Positions 25,312-36,473 of a stretch of DNA of 64,000 nt are shown piece after piece. A program made the position numbers and the translations under genes. This DNA comes from Palsa-504 sp050011155 (GTDB lineage Bacteria; Actinomycetota; Actinomycetes; Streptosporangiales; Streptosporangiaceae). Positions within the stretch are counted from its first letter, which is position 1; each line of letters starts with the position of its first letter. The notes beneath the pieces were generated by a model. It ran no database searches and had not been told where the DNA came from. It saw only the letters and a program-made list of their open reading frames with translations. The stretch spans positions 1-64,000 of the forward strand of contig JBEKJP010000025.1 in the NCBI GenBank assembly GCA_050011155.1, in the 5' to 3' direction.

Positions 25312-25961
25312 CCAGCGCGGAAGCCGTCCTGTTCGACATGGACGGGCTGCTCATCGACTCCGAGCCGCTCTGGCTCGAGGCCGAGACGGCCGTCATGGCC
25401 CGGCTCGGGGCGGGCTGGACCCGGACGGACCAGGCGCAGCTGCTCGGCGGCAGCCTGGCCCGCACGGTGCGCTACCTGCTGGACAAGGCGGCGCGGCCCG
25501 CGTCGCCCGAGCAGGTCGCCGAATGGCTCATGACCGGTGTCGCCGGGCTGATCCGCGACCGTGGCGTGCCGCTCCAGCCGGGCGCCCGCGAACTGCTGGC
25601 GGAGGTAGCCGCGGCCGGCCTGCCGCACGCGCTGGTGACCTCCTCCGAGCGGAGGTTCATGGACGCGGTCCTGGCCCGCACCGGCCTGCGCTTCGACGTG
25701 CTGGTGTGCGCGGACGACGTCAGCATGACCAAACCCGATCCGGAGCCTTACCTGCTCGCCGCCAAGCTGCTCGGGGCTGACCCGGTCGGCTGTGTCGTGC
25801 TTGAGGACTCGCCCAACGGCGTGGCCTCGGCGCAGGCCGCCGGGTGCCAGGTCATCGCGGTCCCGTCGCTGATTCCGATCGAGCCGGCGCCGGGCCTTAC
25901 GGTGGTGAGCTCGCTGGCTGACCTGCGCGCATCCGCGTCCGGCGTGTCGCTCCGCGCCTAG
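25308..25961 (+). CDS. HAD superfamily hydrolase, beta-phosphoglucomutase-like
   Basis: A 217-residue haloacid-dehalogenase phosphatase/mutase. Catalytic Asp10 and Asp12 in LFDMDGLLIDSEPLW, the cap region with QLLGGSLARTV, motif II ALVTSSERRF, the Lys of MTKPDPEPYLLA, and motif III VVLEDSPNGVASAQAAG. Small phosphorylated metabolites are the usual substrates (sugar phosphates, phosphoglycolate); the specific one is not evident. Start overlaps the stop of an 11-codon leader frame. Confidence 0.88.
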   Translation: MTSAEAVLFDMDGLLIDSEPLWLEAETAVMARLGAGWTRTDQAQLLGGSLARTVRYLLDKAARPASPEQVAEWLMTGVAGLIRDRGVPLQPGARELLAEVAAAGLPHALVTSSERRFMDAVLARTGLRFDVLVCADDVSMTKPDPEPYLLAAKLLGADPVGCVVLEDSPNGVASAQAAGCQVIAVPSLIPIEPAPGLTVVSSLADLRASASGVSLRA

Positions 25962-26046
25962 CCCTACCCTGGTTCCGGGGGCTAGCCCCAGGGCCATTGC
26001 TCCGCAAGAGGCTTAGACTCTTGTGCAGAGCCGAGGGGAGGTGCAT

Positions 26047-26574
26047 ATGTCCACCTACGACAAGATTGCCTGGCTGCCGCTATGCGGGGGACTGACCGGG
26101 CTCGGCTTGGTGCTGAGCTACCTCGCTATGCGCCGCCGCGGCATTGGTTCCGGCCTGCGCGGGGCCGCCTGGTCGCTGCTGCCGATAGCCGCCTACCTGA
26201 CCGGCTCGATCGAGATGTTCTGGAAGATGGGCGTCGCGATCGGGGACTTCGCGAAGGGCTTCGTGTTCTCGCCGCGAGTGTGGTCGGGAATCGCGCTGGC
26301 CGGGCTGGCCGTCGTGCTGTTGGTGGTATCGGGCCCGCTGCGCCGCCGCCGGGTGGGACGAAGCCAGGACAAGCCGGCCGCTGAGTCTGGATCCGCGTCC
26401 GCCGGGACGCTGCCGGCCGCGCGGAGCGCGCAGCTGGCGACCCGCCCGGATGACATGGCTCCGGCGCCCGCCAAGGCCCCGGTCCCGGCCAAGGGACGCA
26501 AGGCCAAGAACGACGACGATGACGACGACCTCGGTGACGTCGCCGACATCCTGCGCCGCCACGGCATCAACTGA
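26047..26574 (+). CDS. Conserved actinobacterial membrane protein of unknown function
   Basis: A 175-residue protein with three hydrophobic spans (CGGLTGLGLVLSYLAM, the WSLLPIAAYLTGSIEMF region and SGIALAGLAVVLLVVSGPL), then an Ala/Pro/Lys-rich cytoplasmic tail ending in a run of Asp residues (DDDDDDL) and an amphipathic DVADILRRHGIN. Related proteins are sometimes labelled cellulose synthase without basis. GGGGAGG at 26035-26041 supports the ATG at 26047. Alone between the HAD gene and a gene-free stretch. Confidence 0.75.
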   Translation: MSTYDKIAWLPLCGGLTGLGLVLSYLAMRRRGIGSGLRGAAWSLLPIAAYLTGSIEMFWKMGVAIGDFAKGFVFSPRVWSGIALAGLAVVLLVVSGPLRRRRVGRSQDKPAAESGSASAGTLPAARSAQLATRPDDMAPAPAKAPVPAKGRKAKNDDDDDDLGDVADILRRHGIN

Positions 26575-26763
26575 TCCCGGACGCCAGCCAACGGCACCGA
26601 TGGCACACCGGGTCACATAGAGGTGCACCGATGGCACACGGGCTACCTAAGAACGTGGGCAGGGGCACACAGGCTCCCTCCAGCCGCGCCACGACTGGCA
26701 CCAGGCGCATCATCGGAACCGTGAGCACCATGTCCCCCGGCGCCTTGCGCAGGGCCCGGACCT

Positions 26764-26833
26764 GGATATCTTGCGTGGGCCCAGCAGCACCCGAACCCGG
26801 ACAGGGCCTCACCTGAGGCCGGATATCTTGCGT
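26764..26833. repeat. Direct repeat GGATATCTTGCGT flanking a palindrome
   Basis: Two perfect 13-bp copies, 57 bp apart, with GGCCTCA-CC-TGAGGCC between them. The arrangement could be a binding region or relic target-site structure. Confidence 0.4.
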
Positions 26834-26916
26834 CGACACGGCGCTGCCGGAGCCAATGTTCCAGCCACCCCGGCTGTTGGCAAGATGTTCTGGTGTACGA
26901 TGACCGTCAAAACCGG

Positions 26917-26932
26917 CAGAAGTTAACTTCTG
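26917..26932. promoter_or_regulatory. Perfect 16-bp palindrome, candidate operator
   Basis: CAGAAGTTAACTTCTG, about 240 bp upstream of importer 2. Perfect dyads of this size usually mark dimeric regulator sites. A related half-palindrome lies upstream of importer 1. Confidence 0.45.
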
Positions 26933-27170
26933 TCACATAAGCATCAGCAGTATCTAGAGCAACTCAAATCCCGAAAGACCCGAACGTAACGTCGTATGAC
27001 AAATCGGTGCGACTTTAGTCACGATCAAGCTACGAGTGCGGCGCGGGTCTGGTACCCACGCGGGAAATAGCGCAACCTCAACTACAGCAGGCTGAGGCGT
27101 CCATCGCGGTATTACTCAGGCTCGGGGCCGAGCCGCGCGCGTGGGGTGGGCGTTTTTATCCGGATCACAG

Positions 27171-28175
27171 ATGGGTTTTACGATGGCTGTCCCGATTGAC
27201 GTCGCGACCGGCCCGGGGGGCGGCGCGCCCGAGCCGGCGCCTGCCGTTCCTGGCAAGGCCATCGAAGGCCGTTCCCTCGGCCAGATCGCCTGGATGCGGC
27301 TGCGCCAGGACAAGGTCGCCATGGTCGGCGGCGCCGTCGTGCTCTTCCTCATCCTGGTCGGGATCTTCGGGCCGTTCGTGGTCCAGAACCCGCTGACCTA
27401 CCACGAGAACCTGGTCGACCCGACGTTCAGCCGGCCGTTCGGGTCGTTCGGGGGGATCAGCCTGGCCCATCCCTTCGGGATCGAGCCGATCACCGGGCGC
27501 GACCTGCTCGCCCGGGTCGTCAACGGGGCGCGGGTGTCGCTGATCATCGCCTTCCTGTCCACCGCGCTGGCGGTGGGCATCGGCGTGGTGATGGGCGTCG
27601 TGGCCGGGTTCTTCGGCGGCTGGGTGGACGCGGTGATCGCCCGCCTGATGGACATCTTCCTGGCCTTCCCGCTGCTGGTGTTCGCGATCGCCCTGGTCGG
27701 CGTCATCCCGTCGACCGCGTTCGGGCTATCGGGAAACTCGCTGCGGATCGCGCTGCTTGTCTTCGTGATCGGCTTCTTCGCCTGGCCGTACATGGGCCGC
27801 ATCATCCGCGGCCAGACCCTGTCCCTGCGCGAGCGGGAGTTCGTGGACGCGGCACGCAGCATGGGCGCTCGCGGGCCGTACATCTTGTTCCGCGAACTGC
27901 TGCCGAACCTGGTCGGGCCGATCCTGGTCTATTCCACCTTGCTGATCCCGACCAACATCTTGTTCGAGGCGGCCCTGTCCTACCTTGGCGTCGGCATCAT
28001 CCCGCCCACGCCGAGCTGGGGCGGCATGCTCTCGGACGCGGTGACCAACGGGGACTACTCGATCGACCCGATGTACATGATCATTCCCGGCGTGGCCATC
28101 TTCATCACCGTCCTGGCCTTCAACCTCTTCGGTGACGGGCTGCGTGACGCGCTCGATCCGAAGAGCAACAGGTAG
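27171..28175 (+). CDS. Peptide-type ABC importer permease, DppC family (cluster 2)
   Basis: A 334-residue permease. Hydrophilic N-terminus, first span VAMVGGAVVLFLILVGIFGP, periplasmic HPFGIEPITGRDLLARV motif and EAA loop REFVDAARSMGARGPYILFRE. In-frame starts exist at GTG 27141, ATG 27171 and ATG 27183; none has a good SD, and 27171 is a compromise. Unusually, the DppC-type gene precedes the binding protein and DppB-type gene in this cluster. Confidence 0.85.
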   Translation: MGFTMAVPIDVATGPGGGAPEPAPAVPGKAIEGRSLGQIAWMRLRQDKVAMVGGAVVLFLILVGIFGPFVVQNPLTYHENLVDPTFSRPFGSFGGISLAHPFGIEPITGRDLLARVVNGARVSLIIAFLSTALAVGIGVVMGVVAGFFGGWVDAVIARLMDIFLAFPLLVFAIALVGVIPSTAFGLSGNSLRIALLVFVIGFFAWPYMGRIIRGQTLSLREREFVDAARSMGARGPYILFRELLPNLVGPILVYSTLLIPTNILFEAALSYLGVGIIPPTPSWGGMLSDAVTNGDYSIDPMYMIIPGVAIFITVLAFNLFGDGLRDALDPKSNR

Positions 28176-28227
28176 GCCCAGACGTATGTGCTCAGAATCA
28201 ACATCACGACAGGGAGGCGCTCACCTT

Positions 28228-30015
28228 ATGAGGAGACGCAGGACCTTCGGGCTTGCGGCGGCCGGGGCCGCCGCGGCCCTCATGCTGGCTGCCTGTAGCA
28301 GCGGCAGTAGCAGCAGCACAAGCAGCGGGGGCAGCGGGGGCAGCGGTTCGGGCTCGACGGCCGCCTATAACTCCGGGATCACCGGCATAGTGAACCCGTC
28401 GACGCACAAGGGCGGGACGCTCACCTTCGACTGGCGCAGCGCGCCCGACTCGTTCGACCCCGGCAACACGTACTACGCGTCGGTGTGGGACTTCGCCCGC
28501 TACTACTCGCAGGCCCTGATGACCTACAAGAACTGCCCCGGCGCCTGCGGCCGGACGCTCGTCCCCGGCCTGGCCACCGCGCCCGGCCAGGTCAGCGACA
28601 ACGGCCTGACCTGGACCTACCACCTCAAGTCGGGGGTCAAGTTCCAGGACGGCACCCCGGTCACCTCGCAGGACGTCAAGTACGCGGTCGAGCGCACCTT
28701 CGACCGCGGCGTGCTGACCAACGGCCCGAGCTACTTCGCGAACCTGCTGGGCGGCAACGCGGCGACCTACCCCGGGCCTTATAAGGACCGGTCCAAGAAC
28801 CTGATGGGCCTGACCGCGGTCACCACGCCGGACTCGTCGACGGTCGTGTTCCACCTGAAGGCCCCGTTCTCGGACTTCGACTACGTGCTGACGATCCCGC
28901 AGTCCGCCCCGGTGCCGCCGAGCAAGGACACCGGCGCGAGCTACCAGACGCACATCGACTCGACCGGCCCGTACGAGTTCCAGAGCTACCAGCTGAACAA
29001 GACCGCCGTCCTGGTTCCTAACCCGAACTGGAACGCGGCGGAGGACCCGACGGTCTCGCAACTGGCCAGCAAGATCGTCGTCAACATGAACATGAACCCC
29101 AACGACGTGGACAACCGGCTGCTGGCCGGCGACGCCCAGGTCGACTTCGCGGGCACCGGCGTGCAGGCGGCGGCACGGGCCAAGATCCTCTCCAACCCCA
29201 GCCTCAAGGCGAACTCGGACGACCCGGTCACCGGGTTCGGCTGGTTCTTCTACATCGACTCGCAGGTGGCGCCGTTCACCAACCTGGCCTGCCGCCAGGC
29301 GATCGAGTACGCCACCAACCACCTCACCCTGCAGAACGCCTACGGCGGCCCGGTGGCCGGCGGGGCGATCGGCAGCACGGTGCTGCCGCCGACCGTGGCG
29401 GGCTACAAGAGTTTCGACATGTACGAGGCGACCACCAAGACCCAGGGTGACCCGACCAAGGCCAAGGCGGCGCTGAAGGCGTGCGGCCAGCCGAACGGGT
29501 TCTCCACCGGGATCGCCTACCGCAGCGACCGGCCGACCGAGACCCAGGGCGCCCAGGCCCTGCAGCAGGCGCTGTCGGCGGTCGGCATCAAGACCACGCT
29601 GCACGGCTACCCGACGTCGACGTACTTCAGCAACTTCGCCGGCGTACCGAAGTACATGAGCTCGCACAACATCGGGATCGCCTTCGGCGGCTGGGGTGCT
29701 GACTGGCCGGACGGGTACGGCTTCCTGGACGAACTGGTGGCCGGCAACACCATCGTCCCGGCCGGCAACACCAACATCGGGATGCTCAACGACCCGGTGG
29801 TCAACAACCTGTTCACCAAGGCCGCGGGCATCACCGACGTCACCCAGCGGAACGCGATCTGGAGCCAGATCGACCAGCAGGTCATGAAGGACGCGGTGAT
29901 CGTGCCGATCGTGTACGCCAAGGCGCTCATCTACCGGCCGACGTCCCTCACCAACGTCTACTTCGACCAGGCTTACCAGCTCAACAACTACGCCGTGGAA
30001 GGCGTAACGGGCTAG
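28228..30015 (+). CDS. Peptide-type ABC importer substrate-binding lipoprotein (cluster 2)
   Basis: A 595-residue family 5 solute-binding lipoprotein. MRRRRTFG, a hydrophobic Ala-rich core and lipobox MLAAC, then a Ser/Gly tether; family motifs include SGVKFQDGTPVTSQDVKYAVE and AYGGPVAGGAIGSTVLPP. AGGGAGG at 28211-28217 fixes the start. It presents extracellular ligand, probably peptide, to its cognate permeases. A large stem-loop follows the stop codon. Confidence 0.9.
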   Translation: MRRRRTFGLAAAGAAAALMLAACSSGSSSSTSSGGSGGSGSGSTAAYNSGITGIVNPSTHKGGTLTFDWRSAPDSFDPGNTYYASVWDFARYYSQALMTYKNCPGACGRTLVPGLATAPGQVSDNGLTWTYHLKSGVKFQDGTPVTSQDVKYAVERTFDRGVLTNGPSYFANLLGGNAATYPGPYKDRSKNLMGLTAVTTPDSSTVVFHLKAPFSDFDYVLTIPQSAPVPPSKDTGASYQTHIDSTGPYEFQSYQLNKTAVLVPNPNWNAAEDPTVSQLASKIVVNMNMNPNDVDNRLLAGDAQVDFAGTGVQAAARAKILSNPSLKANSDDPVTGFGWFFYIDSQVAPFTNLACRQAIEYATNHLTLQNAYGGPVAGGAIGSTVLPPTVAGYKSFDMYEATTKTQGDPTKAKAALKACGQPNGFSTGIAYRSDRPTETQGAQALQQALSAVGIKTTLHGYPTSTYFSNFAGVPKYMSSHNIGIAFGGWGADWPDGYGFLDELVAGNTIVPAGNTNIGMLNDPVVNNLFTKAAGITDVTQRNAIWSQIDQQVMKDAVIVPIVYAKALIYRPTSLTNVYFDQAYQLNNYAVEGVTG

Positions 30016-30076
30016 CTAGCCCGGGTTAACGAGCATTGCCCCCAGTCCGTAGCGAGTGAGGAAAGCGGGTGAGGGT

Positions 30077-30117
30077 GCCGGTGCCCGGCGGGAGTAACGT
30101 CCCGGCCGGGCACCGGC
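30077..30117 (+). terminator. Stem-loop between binding protein and permease genes (cluster 2)
   Basis: GCCGGTGCCCGGC (30077-30089) pairs exactly with 30105-30117, and GGGA with TCCC continues the stem past one unpaired base around a short loop. It ends only 7 nt before the permease GTG, so it could also affect its translation. Cluster 1 has a similar hairpin at the same place. Confidence 0.6.
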
Positions 30118-30124
30118 GCACGCC

Positions 30125-31131
30125 GTGGTCATATTCATCATCCGGCGGCTGATCGGCACGATCTTCCTGCTGATCGTGGTCAGCATGATCACTTTCGCCA
30201 TCTTCTTCCTGATCCCGCGGCTGGCCGGGCAGAACACCTATCAGCTCGCCTCGCAGTACGTGGGGCGCAACCCCACCCGGCAGGCGGTCCTCCAAGTCGA
30301 GCAGCAGCTCGGCCTCGGCGATCCGCTCTACCTCCAGTACGGCCGCTTCCTCAAAGGCATCGTGTTCGGCTCGCACTACCGGGCCGGGCCGACCGTCACC
30401 TACTGCCCGCCGCCGTGCTTCGGCTATTCGTTCCGCAGCCAGCTCCCGGTCTGGCCGCAGATGATCAGCGACGTTCCGGTGACCCTGTCGCTGGCCGTCG
30501 GCGCGTCGGTGCTGTGGCTGATCGGCGGCGTGTCCATCGGAGTACTCTCGGCGCTGCGCAAGGGCACGCTCTTCGACCGCTTCTCGATGGGGGTCGCGCT
30601 GGCCGGAGTGTCGCTGCCGGTCTTCTTCACCGGCCTGATATCGCTGGAACTGTTCAGTTATAAATGGCCCATCTTCCCGAACGTGCAATACGTCGCCATC
30701 ACCGCCAACCCGCTCGAGTGGGCCAAGAACCTGGTATTGCCCTGGATCGTCCTGGCCTTCCTTTACGCCGCCCTCTACGCTCGGCTGACCCGGGCGGGCA
30801 TGCTGGAGACGATGAGCGAGGACTACATAAGAACGGCCCGGGCTAAAGGCCTGCCCGAACGCAAGGTGATCGTCAAGCACGGCCTCCGCGCCGCGCTGAC
30901 CCCGATCGTCACCATCTTCGGCATGGACCTCGGGCTGCTGCTCGGCGGCGCCATCATCACCGAGGTGACGTTCTCCCTGCACGGACTCGGCCTGTTCACC
31001 GTCGAGGCCATCAACAACCAGGATCTGCCCGAGATCCTCGGGGTCACCTTGCTGGCCGCCTTCTTCATCGTCATAGCCAACCTGCTCGTGGATATCCTCT
31101 ATGCCGTGGTCGACCCGAGGGTGAGGTACTG

Positions 31132-31132
<1 letters not shown>
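30125..31132 (+). CDS. Peptide-type ABC importer permease, DppB family (cluster 2)
   Basis: A 335-residue permease starting VIFIIRRLIGTIFLLIVVSM and with the EAA loop DYIRTARAKGLPERKVIVKH, six spans predicted. A cysteine-containing periplasmic insert (TYCPPPCFGYSF) is present before span two. GTG start with no SD and a hairpin directly upstream, so translation may be regulated or the start may differ. Overlaps the next gene by 1 nt. Confidence 0.88.
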
Positions 31133-32201
<1,069 letters not shown>

Positions 32202-32205
<4 letters not shown>

Positions 32206-33298
32206 CGGCGAGCGGAGAGCCAGGCGTGAGCGAGCAGACGCAGGCGGCGGCCGCCGGCGGCGACGCCGCCCGGCCGGACGGTGACGTGCTGCTCCAGGTG
32301 ACCAACCTGGTCCGGCACTTTCCCGTGACCCGGGGCGTGGTGATCCGGCAGAAGGTCGGGGCGGTACGGGCCGTCGACGGCATCGACATCACCGTGACCA
32401 GGGGCCAGACGCTCGGACTGGTCGGCGAGTCGGGGTGCGGGAAGACAACCACCGGCCGCCTGCTTGTCCGGCTGGACGAGCCGACCAGCGGCCAGATCGT
32501 GATCGACGGCCGCGACGTCACCCACCTGCGGGCGGGCCAGATGCGCCCGCTGCGCCGCGAGATCCAGATGATCTTCCAGGATCCCTACTCGTCGCTCAAC
32601 CCCCGGCACACGGTCGGCGCCATCGTCGGCGCCCCGTACCGGCTGCAGAAGATCAAGCCGCCGGGCGGGGTCAGGCGCAGCGTCCAGGAACTGCTCGAGC
32701 TGGTCGGCCTTAACCCCGAGCACTACAACCGCTACCCGCACGAATTCTCCGGCGGCCAGCGGCAGCGCATCGGGATCGCCCGCACGCTGGCCCTGCGGCC
32801 CAAGCTGATCATCGCCGACGAACCGGTCTCCGCGCTCGACGTATCGATCCAAGCCCAGGTCATCAACCTGCTCGAGGACCTGCAGGACGAGCTGGGGCTG
32901 ACCTACGTGGTGATCGCGCACGACCTGTCCGTGGTCCGCCATATCGCCGACCAGGTCGCGGTCATGTACCTCGGCAAGATCGTCGAGGTAGCCAGCCGGG
33001 ATCAGCTGTACGCCAAGCCGCGCCACCCGTACACGGTCGCCCTGCTCTCCGCGGTGCCGGTGCCCGAGCCGCTCAGCAGCCCGACCGGGCAGCGGGAACG
33101 GCGCGAGCGCATCAGGCTGGAAGGTGACGTGCCGAGCCCGATGGCCCCGCCGCCCGCCTGCCGGTTCCACACCAGGTGCTGGAAGGCGCAGGAGATCTGC
33201 CGGACCCAGGAGCCGCCGCTGGCCGAGCTCGTCTCCGGCCACCGGGTCGCCTGCCACTTCCCGGAGAACACACCGCAGCAGCCCGAGGCGATAACCCC

Positions 33299-33302
<4 letters not shown>
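32202..33302 (+). CDS. Peptide-type ABC importer ATPase, DppF/OppF family (cluster 2)
   Basis: A 366-residue ATP-binding subunit: GESGCGKTTTG, FSGGQRQRIGIARTL, LIIADEPVSALD and the C-terminal Cys segment CRFHTRCWKAQEIC. ATGA overlap with the OppD-type gene and GGGAGAA upstream of the ATG; a longer upstream frame lies inside the neighbour and is rejected. The two ATPases remain separate here, in contrast to the fused pair of cluster 1. Confidence 0.92.
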
Positions 33303-34165
<863 letters not shown>

Positions 34166-34236
34166 AGCGCCACCGTAGGGCAAAGCTCCGACATTCGCGG
34201 GTTTCCCTGGCCGTCCCTGGCGGCCAGCGCAGCACG

Positions 34237-34242
34237 TAGCAT
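34237..34242 (+). promoter_or_regulatory. -10 hexamer of the site-2 protease gene (leaderless type)
   Basis: TAGCAT ends exactly 7 nt before the GTG at 34250. Confidence 0.45.
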
Positions 34243-34249
34243 CGGTAAG

Positions 34250-35449
34250 GTGGCAAGCGCGACGCCGGAGAAGCCGCCCGCGACGGCGGAGAAGCCACCC
34301 CAGCGCCGGGAATCCGGCCCTGGGTTCGTCGTCGCGCGCCCGTTCGGCATCCCGGTCTACATCTCGCCCTACTGGTTCGTGATCGCCGGCGTCTTCATTA
34401 TCATCTACGCCAACGACCTCGCCGCGACCCTGCACGGCGCCACCCGGTTCATCGTGGCGGCCGCGTTCGTCGTGCTGCTCTACGTGTCCGTGCTGTTCCA
34501 CGAGCTGAGCCACTCCCTGGTCGCCCGCGGCTACGGGCTGCCGGTGCGGCGCATCCTGCTCTACCCGCTGGGCGGGTTCTCCGAGATCGAGCAGGAGCCG
34601 CCGACGCCGGGCCGGGAGTTCCTGGTATCCGCCGCCGGTCCCGCGCTGTCGCTGGTCCTGGCGGCCGCCGGGTACGGCCTGATGCACGTGGTCCCGCCGG
34701 ACACCATCGGCGGGACGCTGTGCAGCCAGCTGCGCTGGGCCAACCTGGTGGTCGGGATCTTCAACCTGCTGCCCGGCCTGCCGCTGGACGGCGGCCGGAT
34801 GCTGCGCGCGGTGATCTGGAAGCTCTCGGGGCGCCAGGCGATGGCCACCATCGCGGCCGCCTGGGCGGGCCGGGTGCTCGCCGTCGGCTTGTTCGTGATC
34901 CCGTTCGTCACCGGCGCGGTGACCCTCAGCGGGACGGGCGGGGACATCACCACGGTGATCTGGCTGCTGGTCATCGCCGGCTTCATGTGGACCGGTGCGG
35001 GCCAGGCCATCAAGGCCACCAGGTTCCGCGAGCGGCTGCCCGCCCTCCAGGCCAGGCGGCTGGCCCGCAAGGCGGTCTCGGTGGCCGCGGACACCCCGCT
35101 GGCCGAGGCGATCAGGCGCGCCGAGGAGAGCAATGCCCGGGCCGTCGTGATCGTCGACCACGAGGACACGCCGATCGCGATCCTCGACGAGAAAGCCGTG
35201 AGCGACACCCCGGCGCAGCGTCGCCCGTGGGTGGAGGCCAGTACGATGGCCCGCACGCTCGAGCCGAACATGGTGCTGCAGGCCGACCTTTCCGGCCTGG
35301 CGCTGCTCGACGCCATCAGCCGCGCTCCGGCTACTGAGTACCTGCTGATCGAGCGCTCCGGCCAGGTGTTTGGCGTGCTGGCCCGCCGGGACGTCGATCA
35401 CGCCCTAGCCGGCGTCTTGCCGTCCACCCCGTTACTCTTGCCAGCATGA
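34250..35449 (+). CDS. Site-2 protease family (M50) membrane metalloprotease with CBS region
   Basis: A 399-residue intramembrane zinc protease. The HEXXH motif sits in a membrane span (LFHELSHSLVARGYG) and the second motif NLLPGLPLDGGRMLRA supplies the third zinc ligand Asp. Six or so spans up to about residue 260, then a cytoplasmic region resembling a CBS pair (VAADTPLAEAIRRAEESNA and LLDAISRAPATEYLLI). Such proteases cut regulators inside the membrane; the substrate is unknown. GTG start at a TAGCAT-N7 leaderless signature. It overlaps trmI by 4 nt and heads the trmI-proteasome block. Confidence 0.88.
   Translation: MASATPEKPPATAEKPPQRRESGPGFVVARPFGIPVYISPYWFVIAGVFIIIYANDLAATLHGATRFIVAAAFVVLLYVSVLFHELSHSLVARGYGLPVRRILLYPLGGFSEIEQEPPTPGREFLVSAAGPALSLVLAAAGYGLMHVVPPDTIGGTLCSQLRWANLVVGIFNLLPGLPLDGGRMLRAVIWKLSGRQAMATIAAAWAGRVLAVGLFVIPFVTGAVTLSGTGGDITTVIWLLVIAGFMWTGAGQAIKATRFRERLPALQARRLARKAVSVAADTPLAEAIRRAEESNARAVVIVDHEDTPIAILDEKAVSDTPAQRRPWVEASTMARTLEPNMVLQADLSGLALLDAISRAPATEYLLIERSGQVFGVLARRDVDHALAGVLPSTPLLLPA
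35433..35438 (+). promoter_or_regulatory. -10 hexamer of trmI (leaderless type), inside the protease gene
   Basis: TACTCT ends 7 nt before the trmI ATG at 35446; an internal promoter is inferred. Confidence 0.35.
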
Positions 35450-36345
35450 CCAAACCGCGGCAGGGGCCGCTGACGCCGGGTGAGCCCGTGCAGCTGACCG
35501 ACCCGAAGGGACGCACCCACCTGATCACGCTGCGGGCCGGCGCGTCCTTCCATACGCACCGGGGCACGCTCAGCCACGACGACATCATCGGCGGGCCGGA
35601 CGGGAACGTGGTCCGCTCGCTGGGCGGCACCCCGTACGTCGTCTTCCGCCCGCTGCTGGCCGACTACACGCTGGCCATGAAGCGCGGCGCGGCGGTGGTG
35701 TATCCCAAGGACGCGGCCCAGATCGTCGCGTTCGCCGACGTGTTCCCCGGCGCGCGGGTGCTCGAGGCCGGGGCCGGCTCGGGCGCGCTGAGCTGCTGGC
35801 TGCTGCGGGCGGTGGGGGAGCAGGGCACCGTGGTCTCGTTCGAGCGCAGGCCCGATTTCGCCGAGGTCGCGCGGAAGAACGTGGAGCAGTTCTTCGGCGG
35901 CGCGCCGCCGGCCTGGCAGCTGGTGACCGGCGAGTTCAGCCCCGAGGGCCTGGCCGATTTCGATCGGGTCATCCTCGACATGCTCGCCCCCTGGGACCTG
36001 GTGGACGAGGTTGCCTCGGTACTCGCGCCCGGCGGCCTGGCCTGCTGTTACGTTGCCACCACGACCCAGCTTTCGCGCATCGTGGAGGCGCTGCGCGGGC
36101 ACGGCGCCTTCGACGAGCCGGCCGCCTGGGAAAGCCTGATCCGCCCCTGGCACGTCGAGGGCCTGGCCGTCAGGCCCGGCCACCGCATGGTCGGCCACAC
36201 GGGATTCCTGGTGACCGCTAGGCGGCTCGCTCCCGGGGTGGTCCCGCCGCCCCGCCGGCGCAGGCCGGCCAAGGCAAACACCGAAGAAGATCAATCAGCC
36301 GAACGGCCTGAGCTGCTACGCCCCGGTGTGAACGGTAACGCTTAG
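35446..36345 (+). CDS. trmI: tRNA (adenine-58-N1)-methyltransferase TrmI
   Basis: A 299-residue SAM-dependent enzyme that methylates A58 in the T-loop of tRNAs. Substrate-binding N-terminal domain (GRTHLITLRAGASFHTHRGT), motif I VLEAGAGSGALSCWLL, and the catalytic-site segment RVILDMLAPWD. ATGA overlap with the protease gene. It precedes arc/mpa as in M. tuberculosis (Rv2118c, Rv2115c). Confidence 0.93.
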   Translation: MTKPRQGPLTPGEPVQLTDPKGRTHLITLRAGASFHTHRGTLSHDDIIGGPDGNVVRSLGGTPYVVFRPLLADYTLAMKRGAAVVYPKDAAQIVAFADVFPGARVLEAGAGSGALSCWLLRAVGEQGTVVSFERRPDFAEVARKNVEQFFGGAPPAWQLVTGEFSPEGLADFDRVILDMLAPWDLVDEVASVLAPGGLACCYVATTTQLSRIVEALRGHGAFDEPAAWESLIRPWHVEGLAVRPGHRMVGHTGFLVTARRLAPGVVPPPRRRRPAKANTEEDQSAERPELLRPGVNGNA

Positions 36346-36433
36346 TGATGCTGATGTGACTGGCTGATGTGTTCGCGGGCAGCAAAACGGCGCTGAAACC
36401 GTGCCGGCAGGTTAGGGAAGCCCCGTGAATAGG

Positions 36434-36439
36434 TAGAGT
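36434..36439 (+). promoter_or_regulatory. -10 hexamer of arc
   Basis: TAGAGT about 35 nt before the GTG of arc, in the 128-bp trmI-arc gap; gives a short leader that contains the AAGGAGG site. Confidence 0.4.
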
Positions 36440-36473
36440 CCAGTTAACGGTGCAGGAGAAGGAGGTGAGGCCC

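Larger units (their letters stand above)
26575..27170. other. Regulatory region upstream of peptide importer 2
   Basis: About 600 bp with no supported gene. It contains a repeated ACCGATGGCACA near its left end, the direct repeat GGATATCTTGCGT (26764-26776 and 26821-26833), a small palindrome between them (26805-26820), the 16-bp palindrome at 26917-26932 and an ATCCCGAAA motif (26968-26976). Confidence 0.6.

Noticed and set aside
24260..25780. 506-codon plus-strand frame across the PAC2 and HAD genes
   Set aside because: Antisense to PAC2 and out of frame with the HAD gene; composition is Arg/Gly/His-rich shadow.
28204..29667. 487-codon minus-strand frame opposite the cluster 2 binding protein
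   Set aside because: Shadow of a lipoprotein gene with clear signal peptide and SD site.
34166..35401. N-terminal extension of the RecB-like nuclease to 700 residues
   Set aside because: It would run antisense through the site-2 protease; family members begin near the GTG at 34165.
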